A stretch of DNA of 5,357 nucleotides from NCBI GenBank assembly GCA_945878835.1, contig CAMCUG010000117.1, positions 1 to 5,357 on the forward strand. The letters are read 5' to 3'. The notes under the pieces are model-generated. The model was not told the origin of the DNA, did no database searches, and saw only the letters and a list, made by a program, of their open reading frames with translations. Shown piece after piece: positions 1 through 4,086 of this stretch. Source of the stretch: Chryseobacterium gleum (GTDB lineage Bacteria > Bacteroidota > Bacteroidia > Flavobacteriales_D > Sanyastnellaceae). Positions within the stretch are counted from its first letter, which is position 1. Each line of letters starts with the position of its first letter. Made by a program: the position numbers and the translations under genes.

Positions 1-488
1 ACACGCACTTCAACATTCACATCAAGCATTGCTTTCTTCATAGCATTTGTTGCAGTGTCTCCACGCAAACCTGGCTCGGTATAGGTAATTTCATATTCAA
101 CCAATGTTGGAAGGTCGCACGTCATAGGCGCTTCGTCTTCCGCATTGAACATAACCATACACACCATTCCTTCTTTCAAGAATTTCGGTGCGTTAATCAT
201 GGTTGCAGGAATAGTAATCTGTTCGAAATCTTCCGTATTCATGAAGTTGTACTGATCGTCTTGAAACAAGAACTGATACTCGCGAGTTTCAATTCGAACC
301 ACATCCATCTTCACCCCAGAGTTGAAGGTGTGATCAACGATTTTTCCGTTGCCCAAATTCTTGATTTTCGTTCTTACGAAAGCCGGACCTTTTCCTGGTT
401 TAACGTGTAAGAATTCAATGATTTTCCAGATATGCGAATCCATTCTGAAACACATTCCGTTGTGAATGTCTGCGGTAGTTGATGCCAT
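1..488 (-). CDS. efp: Translation elongation factor EF-P (C-terminus cut by window edge)
   Basis: EF-P binds between the ribosomal P and E sites and relieves stalling at polyproline stretches. The minus strand from the ATG at 488-486 reads 162 whole codons without a stop. The N-terminal KOW-like domain carries the tip loop VKPGKGPAFVRTK (residues 29-41), with K33 at the position of the modified lysine K34 of E. coli. The OB domains follow, with NTEDFEQ near 84-90 and TEPGLRGDTATNA near 137-149, a strongly conserved EF-P segment. The usual length is about 188 residues, so roughly 25 are missing beyond base 1. No enzyme for lysine modification is visible here, so the modification state is unknown. 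The gene follows fabH on the same strand after a 135-base gap filled by a repeat array. I see no Shine-Dalgarno sequence, only an A-rich leader, as is usual in Bacteroidota. I found no TAnnTTTG promoter in the gap, so it may be read through from fabH. Confidence 0.97.
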   Translation of the reverse strand, partial: MASTTADIHNGMCFRMDSHIWKIIEFLHVKPGKGPAFVRTKIKNLGNGKIVDHTFNSGVKMDVVRIETREYQFLFQDDQYNFMNTEDFEQITIPATMINAPKFLKEGMVCMVMFNAEDEAPMTCDLPTLVEYEITYTEPGLRGDTATNAMKKAMLDVNVEVR

Positions 489-503
489 GATTGTTTTTTT
501 ATA

Positions 504-618
504 AAGGTGTGTTACAAGGTTCTGCGAAAGGTGTGATACAAGGTTCTGCGAAAGGTGTGTTGCAAGGACGCTTCGCCGAGCGACCTTCCGTAGGACCTTC
601 CATGGGACCTAACGAAGT
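504..618. repeat. Mini-palindrome array A (AAGGT type), between fabH and efp
   Basis: About ten modules can be parsed. Plus-oriented: AAGGT followed by GTGTTAC (509-515), TCTGCGA (521-527), GTGATAC (533-539), TCTGCGA (545-551), GTGTTGC (557-563, one arm mismatch) and, after AAGGA, CGCTTCG (569-575). Then the polarity flips, and modules are followed by ACCTT: CGCCGAGCG (574-582), CCGTAGG (588-594), CCATGGG (600-606) and ACGAAGT (612-618). In each, the outer two or three bases are the reverse complement of each other around a free triplet. Two consecutive 24-bp blocks (503-526 and 527-550) are near-identical, a sign of local duplication. All spacers here are of the AGG subtype. The array fills nearly the whole fabH-efp gap. 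Function is unknown. Confidence 0.85.
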
Positions 619-623
619 TAACG

Positions 624-1604
624 CTAGTACGCCCACTTAACGTAGATCGCTCCCCACGTGAATCCACCGCCAAATGCGGCAAGTACGAGGTTGTCTCCCT
701 TTTTCAATTGAGATTCCCAATCGCATAGACACAGTGGAATGGTAGCGCTGGTGGTGTTTCCGTATTTGCCAATGTTGATCATTACCTTCTCGCTGCCTAC
801 TCCCATGCGGCGTGCAGTAGCGTCAATAATTCTTAGGTTTGCTTGGTGAGGAACTAACCAGGCCACATCGTCTGCGGTTAAATTGTTCTTCTCCATTATT
901 TCGGCAGATACATCGGCCATTCCCATAACGGCGGCCTTAAATACAGGCTGTCCGTCTTGATAAATGAAGTGTTCTCGGTTTGCAACGGTTTCAGCGGAAG
1001 ATGGATTTACCGATCCACCAGCTTTTTGATATAAATAATGTCTTCCGTGTCCGTCTGTTTTCAGTATGCTATCCATGATTCCGTTGTCATCTTCGGTTGG
1101 CTCTAGAAGCACTGCTCCAGCGCCATCTCCGAAGAGCACGCATGTTGCGCGATCGGTGTAGTCAACAATGCTCGACATTTTGTCTGCACCTACTACAACT
1201 ACTTTTTTACACTTTCCTGTTTCAATGAATTGAGAGCCCGTTGCTACCGCAAAAAGAAATCCTGAACAAGCAGCACCGAGGTCATATCCCCAAGCGTTTT
1301 TCGCTCCAATTTTATCGCAAATAATATTTGCAGTAGCTGGAAATAAATGGTCTGGAGTTACGGTTGCGCAAATGAGCAAATCAATGTCCATCGGTGAAAT
1401 TCCGCGTTTTTCGCAAAGCACTTTCACTGCTTCCACCGCCATATCGCTAGTGCCTAGGCCTTCGCCTTTCAAAATGTGACGCTCGGAAATACCTGTCCGC
1501 GAGCGAATCCACTCGTCGTTGGTATCTACCATTTTCTCTAAATCGGCGTTTGTAAGAAGGTCGGGGGGAAGGTAACCGCCTATTGCGGTAATGGCTGCTC
1601 TCAT
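624..1604 (-). CDS. fabH: Beta-ketoacyl-ACP synthase III (FabH)
   Basis: FabH condenses an acyl-CoA starter, typically acetyl-CoA or a branched acyl-CoA, with malonyl-ACP to start type II fatty-acid synthesis in the cytoplasm. The 326-residue product has the family's usual length. The catalytic triad is visible: Cys113 in GAACSGF, His253 in VPHQAN and Asn283 in YGNTTSA. Other family motifs are NDEWIRSRTGI (29-39), GDGAGAVLL (159-167) and the C-terminal FGGGFTWGA (311-319). The start ATG at 1604-1602 gives the canonical N-terminus, with a strand followed by GGYLP. Starter-unit specificity cannot be decided from the sequence; many Bacteroidota make iso-branched fatty acids, which would fit a branched-chain-accepting enzyme. 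The gene is downstream of rpmF on the same strand, but an intrinsic terminator and repeat array B lie between, so it may have its own promoter, which I could not identify. AccB and AccC, needed to make malonyl-CoA, lie nearby on the other strand. Confidence 0.98.
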   Translation of the reverse strand: MRAAITAIGGYLPPDLLTNADLEKMVDTNDEWIRSRTGISERHILKGEGLGTSDMAVEAVKVLCEKRGISPMDIDLLICATVTPDHLFPATANIICDKIGAKNAWGYDLGAACSGFLFAVATGSQFIETGKCKKVVVVGADKMSSIVDYTDRATCVLFGDGAGAVLLEPTEDDNGIMDSILKTDGHGRHYLYQKAGGSVNPSSAETVANREHFIYQDGQPVFKAAVMGMADVSAEIMEKNNLTADDVAWLVPHQANLRIIDATARRMGVGSEKVMINIGKYGNTTSATIPLCLCDWESQLKKGDNLVLAAFGGGFTWGAIYVKWAY

Positions 1605-1619
1605 GTGGTTTTTAGATTG

Positions 1620-1782
1620 AAGATGCGAAGATAACTAATGCGGAGCAAGATACTACGTAAGATTCTTCGAAAGATGCTTTGCAAGGACGCTTCGCGTAGC
1701 GACCTTCTGAAAGACCTTGCATTGCATCTTGAAACAGGTCCTGAGGAAGGTTCTGCGAAAGGTGCTGCGCAAGATTTTTAAA
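1620..1782. repeat. Mini-palindrome array B1 in the fabH leader
   Basis: About twelve modules, all with perfect arms. Plus-oriented: GCGGAGC (1640-1646), ACTACGT (1652-1658), TCTTCGA (1664-1670), GCTTTGC (1676-1682) and CGCTTCG (1688-1694). Minus-oriented: CGCGTAGCG (1693-1701), CTGAAAG (1707-1713) and GCATTGC (1719-1725). Plus-oriented again: CCTGAGG (1740-1746), TCTGCGA (1752-1758), GCTGCGC (1764-1770) and TTTTAAA (1776-1782). Spacers mix AAGAT and AAGGT. The polarity therefore switches twice. Reading frame remains open on the minus strand at 1612-1800, but that ORF consists of the array and I do not consider it a gene. The array lies upstream of fabH, so it would be in its 5' untranslated leader or promoter region. 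Confidence 0.85.
1671..1730. repeat. Long compound inverted repeat inside array B1
   Basis: The left arm AAGATGCTTTGCAAGG (1671-1686) matches the reverse complement of the right arm CCTTGCATTGCATCTT (1715-1730) at 14 of 16 positions; the two mismatches are adjacent and central. An alternative nested stem lies inside it: AAGG-a-CGCT (1683-1691) against AGCG-a-CCTT (1698-1706). The outer and inner stems share AAGG and so are mutually exclusive at that base step. The structure results from plus- and minus-oriented repeat modules meeting head to head. Confidence 0.75.
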
Positions 1783-1800
1783 ACGGATTATTTCAAACAC

Positions 1801-1822
1801 AAAAACCTCCGATTGGAGGTTT
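1801..1822 (-). terminator. Intrinsic terminator downstream of rpmF
   Basis: Read on the minus strand there is an 8-bp perfect stem, AAACCTCC (1822-1815) and GGAGGTTT (1810-1803), with a four-base AATC loop. The last three T of the stem plus two more give a run of five T (1805-1801), followed by GTGTTTG. It lies about 75 bases past the rpmF stop codon, the right place to end the DUF177-rpmF transcript. On the plus strand the stem is followed by GAAAAATG and lacks a T tract, so it should act in one direction only. Confidence 0.75.
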
Positions 1823-1838
1823 GAAAAATGCTGTCATA

Positions 1839-1888
1839 ACTACCGAAAGGTCCTCCCAGAGGTCCTATCGGAAGATACTACCGAGGGT
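1839..1888 (+). repeat. Degenerate mini-palindrome modules (array B2) after rpmF
   Basis: These are four or five decayed units of the same repeat: ACTACCGA, AAGGT, CCTCCCAG, AGGT, CCTATCGG (four-base loop, good CC/GG arms), AAGAT, ACTACCGA, GGGT. The octamer ACTACCGA occurs twice (1839-1846 and 1877-1884). A local hairpin is also possible: CCTC (1852-1855) with GAGG (1859-1862), extended by GG/CC beyond a T/T mismatch. The block sits between the rpmF stop codon and the intrinsic terminator. Confidence 0.55.
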
Positions 1889-1897
1889 TTTGGATCG

Positions 1898-2083
1898 TTA
1901 GGCCTCTTTCTCTATGAGAACTTTTCCTTTGTAGTACAACTTCCCTTCGTACCAGTGTGCGTGGTGGAAAAGGTGTGGTTGACCAGTAGTCGTACAAGTA
2001 GAAACGTTAGGTGTTTCTAATTTGTAGTGTGTTCTACGCTTCGCTTGACGCGTTTGGGAAATCCTGTGTTTGGGATGTGCCAT
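1898..2083 (-). CDS. rpmF: 50S ribosomal protein bL32
   Basis: bL32 is a small structural protein of the large ribosomal subunit. The 61-residue product starts with the signature MAHPKHRISQTRQAKRRTH and has the basic N-terminal half that lies in rRNA. The C-terminal half, TCTTTGQPHLFHHAHW (29-44) then YEGKLYYKGKVL, is the Bacteroidota type. It holds only one cysteine (C30), so the zinc ribbon of four-cysteine bL32 proteins is absent. It starts 18 bases after the stop of the DUF177 gene on the same strand, the widespread yceD-rpmF pairing, and is probably cotranscribed with it from the promoter at 2655-2684. Transcription is expected to end at the hairpin at 1801-1822. Confidence 0.97.
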   Translation of the reverse strand: MAHPKHRISQTRQAKRRTHYKLETPNVSTCTTTGQPHLFHHAHWYEGKLYYKGKVLIEKEA

Positions 2084-2101
2084 GGGTTCTTATTTAAAAA
2101 G

Positions 2102-2632
2102 TTATTCTTCCTCGTCGGAAGGATCAAATTCATCGGTATCAAAATCTTTCAAGTCTTTCCAGATGCTGTCTGCGTTTTCTTCTACTCGGTATGTATTTAA
2201 GGCGCCTAAGACAACTGGGTTACAGTCGGCTTCTTTGCTGTGGATTCTTCTTGAAGGAAGAGATAGCAATGCCATTTCAAACATACGTCGCTTAATATCC
2301 AATTGGTATTCACTTGGTCCAAGGGTCCAAACATCGTCTTCGTCGGTGTTTGTCTTGTCTCCAAATTTCACTAAAAGGTGATCAACGTTTTCAACATGAA
2401 TCCAAGTGTCTTCAGCACATCTGTCGCAGGGCAGTAAGACTTCTCCTTCCACTTGCAAATCGAGGATTAGCATGTTTTGTTTCTTGTCTAAAGTACCTGT
2501 GACATTCAGTTTTGATTCTTGAATTTCACTGTCGGGAAAGTCTGCAAAGAACGTTTTATCCAGTTGGAATTCTAACTCATGCGTTCCAATTTTCCAGCCT
2601 GAAAAGTTCAGGATATAAAGTGAATCTTGCAT
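2102..2632 (-). CDS. DUF177 family protein (YceD-like, large ribosomal RNA accumulation)
   Basis: The 176-residue product belongs to the DUF177/YceD family, whose members in E. coli and plants are reported to be needed for normal 23S rRNA levels. Features visible are a paired-strand N-terminal region (1-30), the CxxC in LPCDRC (C69 and C72), the family motif from D112 to H131 (DIKRRMFEMALLSLPSRRIH), a third cysteine in DCNP (C137), and a strongly acidic tail (about 158-176) rich in Asp and Glu. The tail is typical of the family and could contact basic ribosomal proteins; that is inference. The start ATG at 2632-2630 lies about 22 bases from a good promoter and gives the expected N-terminus. 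It is followed by rpmF after 18 bases, which supports a role in ribosome assembly. It diverges from the four-helix-bundle gene on the other strand. Confidence 0.93.
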   Translation of the reverse strand: MQDSLYILNFSGWKIGTHELEFQLDKTFFADFPDSEIQESKLNVTGTLDKKQNMLILDLQVEGEVLLPCDRCAEDTWIHVENVDHLLVKFGDKTNTDEDDVWTLGPSEYQLDIKRRMFEMALLSLPSRRIHSKEADCNPVVLGALNTYRVEENADSIWKDLKDFDTDEFDPSDEEE

Positions 2633-2654
2633 AGATAGAATTTCAAAAGGACGG

Positions 2655-2684
2655 CAAAGATACGTTTATTTTTTGGAAAAGCAA
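2655..2684 (-). promoter_or_regulatory. Bacteroidota-type promoter for DUF177-rpmF
   Basis: On the minus strand TATCTTTG (2662-2655) matches the -7 consensus TAnnTTTG exactly. A TTG (2684-2682) lies 19 bases upstream, where the -33 element is expected. The -7 box ends 22 bases before the ATG, giving a short leader. The -33 TTG is made by the GC of base 2681-2682 and the first AA of repeat array C, so the array reaches into the promoter. Confidence 0.65.
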
Positions 2685-2807
2685 GATACTTTGAAAGATA
2701 CTTTGTAAGATGTTGCACAAGATGCCTTTGGCAAGATGCAGAGCAAGATGCAAGCAAGATACTTCGTAAGATGTTTCACAAGATGCCTGCGACAAGATAC
2801 AAGCAAG
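2683..2807 (+). repeat. Mini-palindrome array C (AAGAT type, single polarity)
   Basis: This is the most regular array: ten AAGAT units in one orientation. The modules after each AAGAT are ACTTTGA (2688-2694, one mismatch), ACTTTGT (2700-2706), GTTGCAC (2712-2718), GCCTTTGGC (2724-2732, three-base arms), GCAGAGC (2738-2744), GCAAGC (2750-2755, two-base loop), ACTTCGT (2761-2767), GTTTCAC (2773-2779), GCCTGCGAC (2785-2793, one mismatch) and ACAAGC (2799-2804, mismatched), then a partial AAG. Seven of ten have perfect arms. All spacers are AGA. The array lies between the divergent DUF177 and four-helix-bundle genes and abuts the DUF177 promoter. Confidence 0.88.
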
Positions 2808-2958
2808 TATTATAATTACCTAGGGTTCTTTTGAAAATCTTTCGAAAAATCTAGCTCCATAAATAAGTATTTATTCGACTAAAAACCCCGCCTGTATTGA
2901 ATTATATGGAATTTAACGCATAACAATTTATTTGCGAACTGCTTTTATTTCAAGAATT
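2808..2958. other. AT-rich remainder of the divergent intergenic region
   Basis: Together with array C and the DUF177 promoter this completes a gap of more than 300 bases without a gene (2633-2958). At 2829-2852 there seem to be two decayed minus-oriented repeat modules: TTTTGAAAA (2829-2837), TCT, TTCGAA (2841-2846), then TCT at 2850-2852. TTTATTTG at 2927-2934 matches the -7 consensus TAnnTTTG at seven of eight positions and lies 24 bases before the TTG start at 2959, but I see no TTG at the right distance upstream. It is only a weak candidate promoter for the four-helix-bundle gene. I see no RNA gene or ORF here. Confidence 0.4.
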
Positions 2959-3327
2959 TTGAAAGAAAACATAAATAAAAAAAGTGTCTACAAAAAAGCG
3001 GAAGAATTTTCATTCGGCATTTTGGAATTAGTAAATGCTACTGACAGATTTAATAAAGACTTCCATGTTTCTGATCAAATTTCTAGAAGTTCAACTTCCA
3101 TTGCTGCGAATTTGAGCGAAGCGAAATTTTCTATTTCGGATAAGATGTATCTGCACAAGGTTTCTTTGTCAATTCGTGAAGCTGAAGAAACGAGTTACTG
3201 GCTGCGAGTATTGAAGATCAAAGGCCACATAAATCAAGACCAATATGAGATTCTTGAAAAAGACTGTAAACAGATTGTTGCTGAACTATACGCCCTCCTG
3301 AGATTCGTTAGAAATAAGAAAAAGTAA
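2959..3327 (+). CDS. S23-family four-helix-bundle protein, probable TTG start
   Basis: The family (23S rRNA intervening sequence protein, TIGR02436-like) forms a small four-helix bundle; its cellular role is unclear. Family members were first found in intervening sequences of 23S rRNA genes, and the fold is shared with Avd of diversity-generating retroelements. The core motif is visible at about residues 41-56 (QISRSSTSIAANLSEA), followed by a third helix with SLSIREAEETSYWLRVL (72-88) and a charged fourth helix ending in NKKK. I chose TTG at 2959 because the following KENINKKSVYKKA aligns with the MKEN-type N-terminus common in the family and gives 122 residues, the usual length. The frame is open back to 2917 and another TTG at 2932 would add nine residues. 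The first in-frame ATG is far inside, after the core motif, so ATG cannot be the start. By eye it is more AT-rich than its neighbours. It stands alone, with repeat arrays C and D on either side, between the fabH block and accBC; lateral acquisition is possible but not shown. Confidence 0.85.
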   Translation: MKENINKKSVYKKAEEFSFGILELVNATDRFNKDFHVSDQISRSSTSIAANLSEAKFSISDKMYLHKVSLSIREAEETSYWLRVLKIKGHINQDQYEILEKDCKQIVAELYALLRFVRNKKK

Positions 3328-3338
3328 TGGACATAAAT

Positions 3339-3499
3339 GCCGAAGGCAAGATGCAAGCAAGATTTTTCAAAAAATGCCTATGGCAATTAGTTCCTTAGCG
3401 AAGCTTCTTTCGAAGAATCTTGCTTGCATCTTGAGTAACATCTTTCAGAGAATCTTGTGAAACATCTTTCGCAGAATCTTGCTCCGCATCTTTCGTAGT
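3339..3499. repeat. Mini-palindrome array D, two opposed halves
   Basis: About thirteen modules. Plus-oriented half: GCCGAAGGC (3339-3347), GCAAGC (3353-3358), TTTTCAAAA (3364-3372) and GCCTATGGC (3376-3384). After an unassigned joint (3385-3397) the polarity flips, and modules are followed by ATCTT or TTCTT: GCGAAGC (3398-3404), TCGAAGA (3410-3416), GCTTGC (3422-3427), GAGTAAC (3433-3439, one mismatch), TCAGAGA (3445-3451), GTGAAAC (3457-3463), TCGCAGA (3469-3475), GCTCCGC (3481-3487) and TCGTAGT (3493-3499, one mismatch). Eleven of thirteen have perfect arms. All spacers are of the AGA subtype. It follows the four-helix-bundle gene by 11 bases and ends 30 bases before the accB -7 box. It shares AAGATGCAAGCAAGAT with array C at 2745-2760 and, inverted, the 17-mer AAGATGTTTCACAAGAT with C at 2768-2784. 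Confidence 0.85.
3347..3433. repeat. Perfect 18-bp inverted repeat in array D
   Basis: CAAGATGCAAGCAAGATT (3347-3364) is the exact reverse complement of 3416-3433, with 51 bases between. The enclosed part contains smaller stems (TGCC/GGCA near 3375-3385, CTTC/GAAG near 3404-3415). A transcript could fold into one strong hairpin with arms on top. There is no T tract after it, so I do not call it an intrinsic terminator, although it separates the four-helix-bundle gene from accB and could slow or protect transcripts. Confidence 0.8.
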
Positions 3500-3528
3500 A
3501 ATTAGAACCTTTTTTTACCAAAAACCCA

Positions 3529-3536
3529 TATATTTG
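3529..3536 (+). promoter_or_regulatory. Candidate -7 element of the accB promoter
   Basis: TATATTTG matches the Bacteroidota -7 consensus TAnnTTTG exactly and ends 31 bases before the accB ATG, leaving a leader of roughly 25 bases. No TTG lies about 19-20 bases upstream; a run of T (3510-3516) occupies that zone. The -33 side is therefore weak or replaced by the AT-rich tract. Confidence 0.5.
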
Positions 3537-3567
3537 CCCTCAATTCAAACGAAAAATTCAAAAAACG

Positions 3568-4065
3568 ATGAATATTACTCAAATTCAAGATCTAATCAAG
3601 TTCGTTGCGAAAAGTGGCGTAAGTGAGGTGGAAATCGAGCAAAAAGATTTCAAAATCACCATTAAGACTCCTGGAAAAGGAAAACAAGAACTCGTTCAAG
3701 TCGCTTCTGCGCCAATGATGGCTGCACCTGCTCCAATGGCTATGCCAGCTGCTGCGCCTGCACCTGCTGCTGCAGCTCCTATAGCTGCTGCAGCTCCTAT
3801 AGCTGCTGCACCCGTTGCTTCAAATCTTATTGAGATTAGAAGCCCTATGATTGGTACGTTCTACCGTTCAGCTTCTCCAGATAAACCAGCATTCGTTGAG
3901 GTGGGGTCTGAAATTCAGGTTGGAGATAGAGTATGTATCGTTGAAGCCATGAAATTGTTCAACGAGATTGAATCTGAAGTTTCAGGGAGAATCGTTAAGA
4001 TTTTGGTGAACGACATGTCACCTATTGAATTTGACCAGCCCTTATTTTTGGTTGAACCAGCATAA
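3568..4065 (+). CDS. accB: Biotin carboxyl carrier protein of acetyl-CoA carboxylase (AccB)
   Basis: AccB carries biotin between the biotin carboxylase and the carboxyltransferase of acetyl-CoA carboxylase, the committed step of fatty-acid synthesis. The 165-residue product has the N-terminal segment that binds biotin carboxylase (1-35), a mobile Ala/Pro-rich linker (about 46-84) and a C-terminal biotinyl domain (88-165). The biotinylated residue is Lys129 in VEAMKL. The segment PMIGTFYRSASPDKPAFVEVG (93-113) contains the protruding thumb typical of acetyl-CoA carboxylase carriers, which separates it from the simple biotinyl domains of other carboxylases. ATG at 3568 gives the expected N-terminus MNITQIQDLIKF. 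No Shine-Dalgarno sequence is seen; the leader is A-rich. accC follows after 21 bases on the same strand, so the two are an operon. Confidence 0.97.
   Translation: MNITQIQDLIKFVAKSGVSEVEIEQKDFKITIKTPGKGKQELVQVASAPMMAAPAPMAMPAAAPAPAAAAPIAAAAPIAAAPVASNLIEIRSPMIGTFYRSASPDKPAFVEVGSEIQVGDRVCIVEAMKLFNEIESEVSGRIVKILVNDMSPIEFDQPLFLVEPA
3766..3810 (+). repeat. accB: 18-bp in-frame tandem repeat in the accB linker
   Basis: GCTGCTGCAGCTCCTATA occurs twice, exactly, at 3766-3783 and 3784-3801, and its first nine bases occur again at 3802-3810. The unit is in frame and encodes AAAAPI, residues 67-72 and 73-78. The identity at third codon positions points to recent slippage duplication. Length changes here would lengthen or shorten the flexible linker without touching either domain. 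Confidence 0.9.
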
Positions 4066-4086
4066 TTGCATTTAAACACCACTTCC

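Noticed and set aside
1612..1800. 62-residue ORF on the minus strand upstream of fabH
   Set aside because: It consists of repeat array B1, whose 12-bp period keeps a frame open. There is no family resemblance or good start, and its end overlaps the fabH leader.
1898..2083. Damaged bL32 because zinc cysteines are missing
   Set aside because: The cysteine-poor form is common in Bacteroidota and the rest of the protein is intact.
2070..2502. Two plus-strand ORFs (103 and 62 residues) opposite DUF177
   Set aside because: They are antisense shadows of a clearly conserved gene, with low-complexity serine-rich translation and no motif.
2959..3327. Accessory protein (Avd) of a diversity-generating retroelement
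   Set aside because: The fold family is related, but no reverse transcriptase, template repeat or variable repeat is present in the window. The sequence fits the general S23 family better.
3347..3433. Intrinsic terminator after the four-helix-bundle gene
   Set aside because: The stem is strong but the 51-base interior is long and no T tract follows on either strand.
504..3499. CRISPR arrays
   Set aside because: The constant part is only 5 bases with a period of 12 and the variable part is 6-9 bases and self-complementary. There are no 20-40 base repeats, unique spacers or cas genes.
2683..3499. Composite mobile element ending in arrays C and D
   Set aside because: There is no transposase or recombinase, no target-site duplication that I could find, and similar arrays occur at gaps without cargo.
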